A DNA stretch of 64,000 bases from Lumbricus rubellus (Eukaryota; Annelida; Clitellata; Crassiclitellata; Lumbricidae), in the NCBI GenBank assembly GCA_945859605.1, contig OX243811.1, positions 33,380,419-33,444,418 of the forward strand. Direction: 5' to 3'. Positions 57,343 through 64,000 of this stretch are shown here, one piece after another. The notes beneath the pieces were generated by a model. That model had not been told where the DNA came from. It saw only the letters and a list, made by a program, of their open reading frames with translations, and ran no database searches. Position numbers and translations under genes: made by a program. The first letter of the stretch is position 1, and each line of letters starts with the position of its first letter.

Positions 57343-58635
57343 ATGCAATCATCTGATATTCTGAGATTTACCGAACAACCATTGAGCGATGAAAGCGTCG
57401 AACGCTACGAATGGTACGAGTATGAGCCGATATCGGGGGCGAATCTAAACACCTCCGGCGAGATTAGAATAAACATCGAACTTCAAGATCTATTTTGTCA
57501 TCCAGCAGAATCTTACCTGCTGTTCGAGGGTAGATTGACGAAGACGGACAACCCCACCACCTTCTACGTCAATGCCGATGAAGCAACCCTTACGAATAAT
57601 GGGCTCATGCATCTTTTCAGTCAAATTTCGTATTCACTGTCGAATCAGGAAATTGAATCGTTATTTCACCCAGGTCAAGCAACGACGATGCTCGGATTAC
57701 TCAAATACCCGAATGATTTTCAACTAGCACAAGGTCTGAATCAGTTGTGGTACAAGGACAGCGGAGCGACGGCTGCTAGCGCGAATAATCAAGGTTTCGC
57801 CGTGAGACAGTCGTATATAATTCAAAAACCAAATGCCAAAGGTACTTTTAGCTTTGTTGTTCCATTGAAGCATATTTTCGGATTTTGCGATGATTACGAC
57901 AAGGTTGTTTTTGGCGTGAAACATACGCTAACTCTGGTTCGTAAAGCCGATGATGACGCAATTTTTAGATCCGCCGTGGATGCAGGGAAAGTTAGGCTGG
58001 ATAAAATCTCATGGTTCATGCCTCACGTTATTCCCGCGGATATGGAGAAGATGCAATTGTACAAAACGATCGAATCGAAAGCGTCGTTGCCAGTTGCGTA
58101 CAGAGCCCGTCAATGCGATACCACCTCCGTCGCACAGTCGACTAATTTTAGCTGGAGACTTAGCGTCAAGACATTACCTGAGAAGCCTAGGTACATCATC
58201 TTGGGTTTTCAAACCGACAAAAGCGGCGATCAATTACACAATCCATCCATTTTCAATCATTGCGATCTGAAGAACATGTTCGTGATGATGAACCAGGACC
58301 GATACCCAGTTGTCGACTACAACCTATCATTTCCGAATCAACAATTCGCGCGGGCGTACCGAGCAGCAGCCACGTTCAGTGAAAAATACTATGGAATGGA
58401 CGAACTAATGACGCAATGCAATATCACACCCTCGGACTTCAAAGATCTGTTTCCGATTATGGTGTTTGACGTGAGCAAGCAATCCGAGCGTCTGAAGTCA
58501 TCGGTGGTCGATATCCAGATCAAAGGCACGTTCAATACGGCGGCGCCAGCTAATACGGAAGCGTACGCAGTGGTGATTTCAGACAAGTTACTGAGGTTTC
58601 AATCGGACGGACAGAAAATGAGTGTGGTTTATTGA
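57343..58635 (+). CDS. Major capsid protein (double jelly roll, hexon-type)
   Basis: A 430-residue protein that would form the capsid shell. It is long and beta-rich and matches the Polinton double-jelly-roll capsid family in pattern: EIRINIELQDLFCHPAESYL near the start, HLFSQISYSLSNQEIE, FSFVVPLKHIFGFCDDYDKV, then after the second roll KPRYIILGFQTDKSGDQ, FNHCDLKNMFVMMNQDRYP and DVSKQSERLKSSVVDIQI. Length and gene position (end of the plus-strand block) agree. It appears intact. The 3' end is separated from the convergent fibre gene by a perfect hairpin. Confidence 0.87.
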   Translation: MQSSDILRFTEQPLSDESVERYEWYEYEPISGANLNTSGEIRINIELQDLFCHPAESYLLFEGRLTKTDNPTTFYVNADEATLTNNGLMHLFSQISYSLSNQEIESLFHPGQATTMLGLLKYPNDFQLAQGLNQLWYKDSGATAASANNQGFAVRQSYIIQKPNAKGTFSFVVPLKHIFGFCDDYDKVVFGVKHTLTLVRKADDDAIFRSAVDAGKVRLDKISWFMPHVIPADMEKMQLYKTIESKASLPVAYRARQCDTTSVAQSTNFSWRLSVKTLPEKPRYIILGFQTDKSGDQLHNPSIFNHCDLKNMFVMMNQDRYPVVDYNLSFPNQQFARAYRAAATFSEKYYGMDELMTQCNITPSDFKDLFPIMVFDVSKQSERLKSSVVDIQIKGTFNTAAPANTEAYAVVISDKLLRFQSDGQKMSVVY

Positions 58636-58676
58636 AGTTCATGATAGAATGGTCGATGAAGAATAATGAGACTTAC

Positions 58677-58712
58677 AGATACCTATCGTACGTATATGAA
58701 CGATAGGTATCT
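58677..58712. terminator. Perfect 13-bp hairpin between convergent genes
   Basis: AGATACCTATCGT (58677-58689) and its exact complement (58700-58712) surround a 10-nt loop. It lies between the stop codons of the major capsid gene (+) and the fibre gene (-), where a bidirectional transcript end would be useful. The terminator role is inferred. Confidence 0.5.
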
Positions 58713-58720
58713 ATGGTTAC

Positions 58721-59623
58721 CTAGTACAAAAACTCGACCTGCAATCCGGCTCCGCCCCTGAGAAGAAGGCGACCGGCTGTTGGATTCTTTCCGGATATGA
58801 AAGAATATACCCTCATACCGAGCTTATCGTTGGCGTTGAAAAATATGGCGACGGTTGGTAATACGAGCGATATTCTGCTGCCAACCGTTGATCCGCCAGC
58901 CATGCATTCAAAAAGTTCGTTACTTTGTATCCCGTCTTTGACATACGAAATTCTGATTATTTTTTCGCCCGGACTGTCATTTCCTATCAAGAAATTCGCG
59001 AATCCGCCAAGTCGATATACGCCCGTACGAGGAATAGTTATTAAGCCCAAAGACGTCGTATACGCCGAATCCGTATTGATGGCAACGACCGTTAGTTGAT
59101 GGTGCATTACATATACGCCTCCGAATGCTCCACCATGCGTTGCATATGTGCCCGAGAATGCGCCACCACTTACGATTGCGGATGCTCCCCCTTCACCCTC
59201 TCTCAACACACAAATAGCCGGTCCGGTTGTAGGTCTCCAATTCGCGGATAATGCTGGCGCCGCTGTTATAGCTCCAGCCGTTCCTTCGAACCTATATATA
59301 ATACCGCTCGTCGTATTTCTCACTAGATTGCCCGGAGATACCCTCATACCCGAAACGTAATCTCTAGAAGCGATATCCGCTGTTTTGTCAACGACTAGGG
59401 CAGTAGCTTGAGCAAAACTAATAGCTTCACCCCCGTTACCCGTAAAAGGGTAATCAGTCGATAACCCTACGAGATGATGGCCGTTCATATCTATATCTCC
59501 GACAACGTCGTTGCTTCCATCTAGCCTTAGAAAAGTACTGTTTATCTGAGATAGCGTAACACCCCCGGCAATTACTCTTTGCGTAGATCCTGAATCTGTA
59601 TGTCCAAATTTATCAACAGGCAT
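58721..59623 (-). CDS. Fibre-like protein 1 with C1q-like head
   Basis: A 300-residue protein. Residues 1-23 are identical to those of the neighbouring fibre gene and are presumably the capsid anchor. Residues about 30-55 (STFLRLDG, GDIDMNGHHLVGL) have the look of phage tail-fibre shaft repeats. The middle is glycine/serine-rich (SAIVSGGAFSGTYATHGGAF). Residues about 175-300 form a beta-rich head like C1q/TNF domains: ITIPRTGVYRLGGFANFL, then RISYVKDGIQ and a C-terminal GLQVEFLY. A trimeric receptor-binding spike is inferred. The start follows AATTATTATATTCAAA. It is 24 bp downstream of the second fibre gene. Confidence 0.75.
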   Translation of the reverse strand: MPVDKFGHTDSGSTQRVIAGGVTLSQINSTFLRLDGSNDVVGDIDMNGHHLVGLSTDYPFTGNGGEAISFAQATALVVDKTADIASRDYVSGMRVSPGNLVRNTTSGIIYRFEGTAGAITAAPALSANWRPTTGPAICVLREGEGGASAIVSGGAFSGTYATHGGAFGGVYVMHHQLTVVAINTDSAYTTSLGLITIPRTGVYRLGGFANFLIGNDSPGEKIIRISYVKDGIQSNELFECMAGGSTVGSRISLVLPTVAIFFNANDKLGMRVYSFISGKNPTAGRLLLRGGAGLQVEFLY

Positions 59624-59647
59624 TTTGAATATAATAATTTTTATTAA

Positions 59648-60406
59648 TTAGGGTCGTAAGAATGCCGCCGAAAAGTCCCTACACAAAATGTTCGTAGCGA
59701 TGGATGAAAAGGCGTGTATGTTGACGTAATCGAACTCATCTAGAAAAACTATGTTACTACCGATTGAATGGTTGTGCGAACCTTTCGTACTCCCTCCGCC
59801 CGCAATCTGCATGTACGACGCCCCATTTTTATACAGGTGGACGGTGCCATACGCGGAAGCATTATTGTTACAAAATTCTATGTACGCCGAAACGATATAG
59901 TACCCGGCTTTACTGGGGAAGAAAGAAGTCGTTCCGATACCCTGTTCAATACCGTGTTTTGCGGCACCGCATCTGATTACGTCAAAAGTAACTGCAGTGT
60001 GAGATCTAGCGAGTATAGCCTGTTGAGTTGAACTGTAAGCGCTAACCGCAGGTCCTACTACCGTCGCCACTTTCGAAGTAAGTTGTTCATCGACGTATTT
60101 CTTATTCGTCAAATGATTATTGTCGGTCGGGACGTCGTCGTGATTCTGCAGTAAATCTATTACTTGCCCCCGACTCACGGCCTCATCTATTCCCGCTTCC
60201 GGAGTATTCGCTGTATTCGCTGTATTCGTTGTATTCGTTGTAGGCAGACCTCTAATAGTATGACCACTCATATTTAGATCTCCGGTCGCGGGGTTTGCTC
60301 CATCCAGCCTTAGAAAAGTACTGTTTACTTGACTTTCAGTAACTCCTCCGGCAATTACTCTCTGCGTAGATCCTGAATCTGTATGTCCAAATTTATCAAC
60401 AGGCAT
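59648..60406 (-). CDS. Fibre-like protein 2 with a different C1q-like head
   Basis: A 252-residue paralogue of the preceding fibre. The N-terminal anchor and the STFLRLDG shaft start are shared (the 5' ends are nearly identical in DNA). The linker instead contains a threonine/asparagine repeat (NTTNTANTANTPEAG). The head (residues about 135-252) is unrelated at sequence level but also C1q-like: FFPSKAGYYIVSAYIEFCN, then GTVHLYKNGASY and FDYVNIHAF. It would be a second spike type or a duplicated gene under diversification. Confidence 0.75.
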   Translation of the reverse strand: MPVDKFGHTDSGSTQRVIAGGVTESQVNSTFLRLDGANPATGDLNMSGHTIRGLPTTNTTNTANTANTPEAGIDEAVSRGQVIDLLQNHDDVPTDNNHLTNKKYVDEQLTSKVATVVGPAVSAYSSTQQAILARSHTAVTFDVIRCGAAKHGIEQGIGTTSFFPSKAGYYIVSAYIEFCNNNASAYGTVHLYKNGASYMQIAGGGSTKGSHNHSIGSNIVFLDEFDYVNIHAFSSIATNILCRDFSAAFLRP

Positions 60407-60428
60407 TTTTTACATCTGAATATAATTT

Positions 60429-60863
60429 TCAATGCAGGCTGTTTATAACTTCTTGAAAAGTCACTCCATCTTTGCATGTTTTTTTCAGGACGTGCAGGCA
60501 TAGATGACCGCAAAACACTTCGTTGTCAGGCTGTACGCGTTCGCTATTGTAGTACACGGGACTCTGTAAATACTTTACCAGTTCTGTAGGAGGGGGCAGG
60601 CCATAGCTGTCGAAATATATTTTGTCCTTGCCGTTTTTTGAAAAAGCGACCCAGTGCGAGCCGGTTCCATTAGAATCGTCTAGATTCAATATCCCACATT
60701 CAGTCCGTCCAGGTTTCTTCGGCAGCTCGTCTCTGAGAAATACTCCCCGGAAATTAGGAATATTGAGCTTTTTCGCGGCATCTAGTAGTTCAAAATTCGT
60801 CAACGGATGATTCGGGAGGACTACGCCTTCGACATTTATATTTTTCACAGTTGTATAGCTCAT
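60429..60863 (-). CDS. Adenain-type cysteine protease
   Basis: A 144-residue C5/C48-type protease that would process capsid precursors. The catalytic set is visible and in order: His70 in GSHWVAF, Asp85 in IYFDSYG, Gln111 in RVQPDNEVFCGH and Cys118 in FCGH. Length is on the short side compared with adenovirus protease. It sits between the fibre and zinc-ribbon genes on the same strand, and ATG follows TGAAATATTAAA. No defect seen. Confidence 0.9.
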   Translation of the reverse strand: MSYTTVKNINVEGVVLPNHPLTNFELLDAAKKLNIPNFRGVFLRDELPKKPGRTECGILNLDDSNGTGSHWVAFSKNGKDKIYFDSYGLPPPTELVKYLQSPVYYNSERVQPDNEVFCGHLCLHVLKKTCKDGVTFQEVINSLH

Positions 60864-60885
60864 TTTAATATTTCATCTAGATGTT

Positions 60886-61215
60886 TCACAAACTAATGAG
60901 CTTTCGGGCTTCTACACAGGCGAGATAATAATTATGTCTACAATTTTTGCATTCATTCGCCTTTCCATCTTTTTGAAATCGATTGTTGTCGTATTCCGAT
61001 ATGTTCTGACTTACCTTACACCGACTGCAAACTTTTGTGTCTTTTGTCTCCCTATTTTCCTGTCTTGCGTATTTGTGTGCAAGCTCCTTTACTTTGGCAT
61101 TTTTACAAAGTTTGCAGCTCGGATAGATTCCGTTCTTTTGCGTATGATCTTTGTGAAATTCGTCCAAGCTTTTTTCTTTTTTGCATTTGGTACACACTTT
61201 TTTTGCCGCATCCAT
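60886..61215 (-). CDS. Duplicated zinc-ribbon (HNH-like finger) protein
   Basis: A 109-residue, lysine-rich protein with two tandem modules of the form C-x2-C ... F/Y ... G ... C-x2-C: VCTKCKKEKSLDEFH with SCKLCKNAK, and VCSRCKVSQNISEYD with ECKNCRHNY. This spacing is common in the zinc-binding part of HNH endonuclease-like and recombination-type proteins. No HNH catalytic core is present. A nucleic-acid-binding role is inferred. The ATG follows ACTAATATAAA, and the gene lies just downstream of the polymerase. Confidence 0.7.
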   Translation of the reverse strand: MDAAKKVCTKCKKEKSLDEFHKDHTQKNGIYPSCKLCKNAKVKELAHKYARQENRETKDTKVCSRCKVSQNISEYDNNRFQKDGKANECKNCRHNYYLACVEARKLISL

Positions 61216-61231
61216 TTTATATTAGTGTAAA

Positions 61232-62432
61232 TTATTCTTTATTTTGTTTAGTTTTCAGCGTGTAGTGCCCATAGGCTAGGGTGTGGATCCCGTCGTCCAT
61301 TATTACTCTTTTGTCGTCGTCGGCGGACAGAGCTATTTTATTTACTTCTTCGGTGTAAATTTCATGGCGATAGGATCGAATGACGTTCATCGCTCTCGAC
61401 TGTTGTCTTTTCGTAAACACGCAGTCTTTGTAATCTGCGTGAGTGATTGATTTCTTGACGACGTTCTTTTTCACACCTTTACATTTCTTGTAGTCTTCAC
61501 CCGCCATCTTGTAAGAGTACAACTTGGATCGCAGCCCGACAAATTCTTCAATCTGTTTTCCCGCGGCCTCGTCTTTGAACATACCAACCACTTTTTTATT
61601 TACACCCGTTTCTATGCCGGATGGGTGATCTCTCGGATAGTCTGAAGTATCGAACATACTTTGGACGTCGGGGGAAATATCTTTGTAGAAGTCTTCCGTT
61701 TTAATTTCATATGCCAAAAAATTGGTATCGGTGAATAATAGCTTGGCCCTATCTCCGTACTTGGCCTTGATGTAATTATAATGAAAATCATACATGAGCG
61801 TCTTACTGGTGTCTAATATACACATTCCTAGATATATCGGCTTGTTGTAAAACAACTTGGTCTTTTTCATGTGAACGGCGATGAGGTTTTCATCGAAAAT
61901 CGTTCGTCTGTCGTAATTAGTTTTCGCGACTAGCTTGATAGCTTCCTTCTCATCACTCACCAATCGTATGTCAACTCGATTCTCGATAGCTTCCATTGTT
62001 TTACCGAAAACGCTATTGTTCATCAGTTTGAAAAAGTCTTTCTCAAAATCGTTCGTAGCTTTCGTTCTCAGGTTGGTATTCAGATCGATATACTTTTTCA
62101 GCCAGGCACTTTCCACGAATTTTATTCCTCGATGTATTTTTACGATTTTCAATCCGAGACTTTCGTACAATTTTAAATTTTCGTAATGAACTACATACTT
62201 TACTTTGTCATTCAAGTTTGGAATGAGTTTCGCTACATCTGATCCCGTGGGTTTTACACTCTCTGGAGCGAGAGGATAATCATTATGCAGGTCGTGCAAT
62301 TCCTCTGGATATTCTAAGTCGACTTCTAACACACATCCCACTCCATCTCGTTCGGTAATGTTTTTCCAATCATTCAATTCGTCATCGTTCATCCATTCAA
62401 ACCCGTGAGTCGGTAGCGGCTTGCTCATCGCC
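61232..62432 (-). pseudogene. Protein-primed DNA polymerase B, C-terminal part
   Basis: This open segment of about 400 residues holds the palm and thumb of a pPolB. Motif B is FFKLMNNSVFGKTMEAIENR. The motif C region is KLLFTDTNFLAYEI, where the second metal-binding Asp of the usual DTD is Asn. The C-terminus has VNKIALSADDDKRVIMDDG and LAYGHYTL, typical of Polinton polymerases. The segment has lost its N-terminal half to the 779-bp insertion, so the ATG at 62428 is not a real start. The enzyme would copy the element DNA from a protein primer. Both the insertion and the Asn indicate a non-functional allele. Confidence 0.88.
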
Positions 62433-62436
62433 CATC

Positions 62437-63215
62437 TGAATTATCTGCGCATGTCATCGGCCATGTTGGTCGACTGACCGACATCTGCGTCATTTTGACG
62501 GATATTTACACACAAATGCAGATTTTGCGCAGTTAATTTCGAGGATGTTCGAGGTTTCTGGTTCTAGGTTTGCGTACCGGACTTAGTCGTCGTTTCAGTC
62601 AAGGATTTGGACGTTATAAGACATTTTGTTCCAGTCGCCTCGGCCATGTGACTGCATCAAGCCCATCCTTTGATGCGTGCACGGTCGAGCCTAAACTACG
62701 TGGACCGCTGTACGCCGCCGGTAGCCCGTTTGTTTACATCCCGGTGGAGGACGAGCGACGCGGTCTGCTGGAGATACCTCGACCGAGTCACAGGCGGTGC
62801 TTCCATCAACCGACACGACGAATGTCTTTTCCTGTCAACTCCTTCTGCATCGACGATTAGCCGAACGTGCGTCATCTTCCACCAATGAGGGACTACTCGT
62901 TGTCACCGTTATCGTGTTTGCGGACGCTGTCGCCTGTTGTCGCTCTACCTTATGACGCAACGTGGTCCAGAGACTCTGAACATCCATCCACACCATCTGT
63001 CAGCTGTCGACGGAATCCGTTGGTTGGCTCCACCTGTGTGTGTGTGCCTGCCAACGGTGACTATTCCAGCTTACTGTGCATTGTTTGCTAACTTGTGTAA
63101 TATTTCTGTTCTTAATGACACTTAACATCACGTGGGCCAGCGCAGAGAGCGCTTCTGAGTAGGTTTCTTGAAGAAGCGCTATATAAATTTTCGGAATCAA
63201 TCAATCAATCGGAAT
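62437..63215 (+). mobile_element. Retroelement insertion splitting the polymerase, CATC TSD
   Basis: A 779-bp insertion with 4-bp direct repeats CATC (62433-62436 and 63216-63219). Its right end carries the genome-wide tail block: GAGCGCTTCTGAGTAGG, CTTGAAGAAGCGCTATATAA and (AATC)n. That tail is shared with the SINE copies and the fragment at 33520, which suggests a LINE 3' end or a long SINE mobilised by the same reverse transcriptase. No A/B boxes or reverse transcriptase domain were recognised, and the frame at 62570-62860 is unassigned. It introduces a stop right after the polymerase motif A region. Confidence 0.8.
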
Positions 63216-64000
63216 CATCCGTACAAGTTGTTCGCGTCCAAGTATGGAATGAATACTGAATGCTGGGTGGGATTGAAAGCTTCCCCCATGTACTCGTTGT
63301 TCGCCCTCGCGTATCGATGTGAAATCGTGCTGACGCCTCCTCGTATTCCCTGCTTGATCATCAGCAACATATCGTAGTCACTCAACAACTCCAACTCTAC
63401 ACCAGTCGTCTTCAACGCCGCGTCCCAAGAAAGTCCTGGGCTAGTGTAGTACCACGCAGGATCTAGGTTGTAGTGCTTCATACAGGCGTCTCTAAAGTTT
63501 TCGAACACATCCGCTAATAATAGAACATCCGATAAATTGTACAAGTCGTGATATTGGCGTAATGTTTTGCATTCAAATTTGTCCCATACCGTTTTCGCGT
63601 GCGCGTAATCTTTTCCACTAATACCCGAATCGATTAGTTTTGAATAGAAGGCATGTTTCGGCGGCAATTCGGTTTCGTTTAATCTTTCAACACCGTCGAC
63701 GTAATCATACGGGTAAACGCCTTTTCTGAGTAAAAGATCCAGCTTCTCACCTTCAAAAAATTTCCCTAAATTCTTGCACTGATCTTTCTGAAGATTTTTC
63801 GATAACACGTCGAGACTCTGGGGCATGAATCTAAAACTATCGATGAAACGTAATTCGCGCCTGACTTCTCTCTCTTTTCCATCTGCGTCTACAAACTTAT
63901 CGACGACGACCTCTCTGCTGAATGAGATATACTTTTCTTCGTTGCAGGGAATGCATTTGATTTTCTCGCCGTGTTCACCTCGTAATTTCTTGATAAATAA
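63215..64000 (-). pseudogene. Protein-primed DNA polymerase B, N-terminal part (runs off window)
   Basis: The frame is open from the window edge. It includes a CIPCNEEKYISFSREVVVDK segment, an exonuclease-II-like LRFIDSFRFMPQSLDVLSKN, and an exonuclease-III-like YNLSDVLLLADVFENFRDA. A pPolB signature around YYTSPGLSWDAALKTTGVEL and the motif A region (PYLDANNLYG) follow, where it stops because of the inserted element. The real start lies beyond 64000. The two halves are on the same strand and in an order consistent with one ancestral gene. Confidence 0.88.

Larger units (their letters stand above)
49848..64000. mobile_element. Polinton/Maverick (adintovirus-like) element, right end outside window
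   Basis: At least 14 kb of densely packed virus-type genes: a retroviral-type integrase, an FtsK/HerA-like packaging ATPase, double-jelly-roll major capsid, minor capsid, adenain-like protease and protein-primed polymerase B. That combination defines Polintons/Mavericks and the related adintoviruses. The phospholipase A2 protein and the fibre-like proteins point to a virion. Genes lie in three blocks of alternating strand. The left boundary was placed by the first GGCGTA motif and is uncertain by about 100-250 bp. The terminal inverted repeat and the 5-6 bp target duplication cannot be verified because the right end is missing. It appears to sit in the intron downstream of the second Ig exon. 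Confidence 0.92.

Noticed and set aside
62570..62860. 96-residue protein inside the polymerase insertion
   Set aside because: No recognisable domain, and it lies in a presumed non-autonomous retroelement.
62437..63215. Spliceosomal intron in the polymerase
   Set aside because: The borders lack GT and AG on the minus strand and show a direct repeat plus a SINE-like tail.
63215..63217. TGA after the motif A region read as selenocysteine
   Set aside because: The TGA spans the border of the inserted element and its target duplication, so it is an insertion artefact.
61232..63826. Two separate polymerase-related genes with their own start codons
   Set aside because: Both halves are on one strand, in the order expected for one pPolB, and are separated by an insertion with target duplications. 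The apparent starts are internal methionines.

Overview
The window reads as nuclear DNA of a marine invertebrate animal, possibly an echinoderm or another deuterostome; the exact taxon cannot be fixed from sequence alone. Supporting signs are long non-coding stretches loaded with micro- and minisatellites, tRNA-derived SINEs, hAT, Tc1/mariner and piggyBac-type elements, a 200-N assembly gap at 26832-27031, and two spliced immunoglobulin-domain exons. Most long open frames in the first 49 kb are simple repeats read through and are not genes.

Host part (1 to about 49.8 kb). The only convincing host gene is an IgSF9/protein-turtle-like cell-adhesion receptor on the + strand. One exon for the first, V-type Ig domain lies at 24157-24519 and one for the second Ig domain at 44564-44833. 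Both are phase 1-1 and are separated by a 20-kb intron. The rest is repeats: at least six hAT-type elements with 8-bp target duplications (one 1.8-kb copy keeps transposase remnants), three Tc1/mariner-like elements with long inverted repeats (one carrying a nested foldback element), small MITEs, three copies of one tRNA-SINE family, another SINE with an 11-bp target duplication, and large satellite arrays.

Viral part (about 49.8 kb to beyond 64 kb). This is an integrated Polinton/Maverick (adintovirus-like) element, cut by the right edge of the window. Its modules are: a small SAP-like ORF; a chromodomain integrase and a zinc-ribbon/phospholipase A2 protein (minus strand); a plus-strand morphogenesis block (packaging ATPase, penton-like minor capsid, core-like protein, dUTPase-fold protein, membrane/coiled-coil protein, a conserved 300-aa protein, an amphipathic minor protein, double-jelly-roll major capsid); and a minus-strand block (two fibre-like proteins with C1q-like heads, adenain-type protease, duplicated zinc-ribbon protein, protein-primed DNA polymerase B). 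The capsid set looks intact. The polymerase is broken by a 779-bp retroelement with a 4-bp target duplication and has an Asp-to-Asn change in the metal-binding motif, so this copy is probably a dead or trans-dependent provirus.

Most notable observations: a candidate -1 frameshift linking the phospholipase and integrase frames; a pair of fibres with a nearly identical 5' anchor and unrelated heads; a dUTPase-fold protein without catalytic residues; a recurrent AT-rich start signature before the viral genes; a perfect hairpin between the convergent capsid and fibre genes; and, in the host, a 22-bp minisatellite that runs into the splice acceptor of the first Ig exon.
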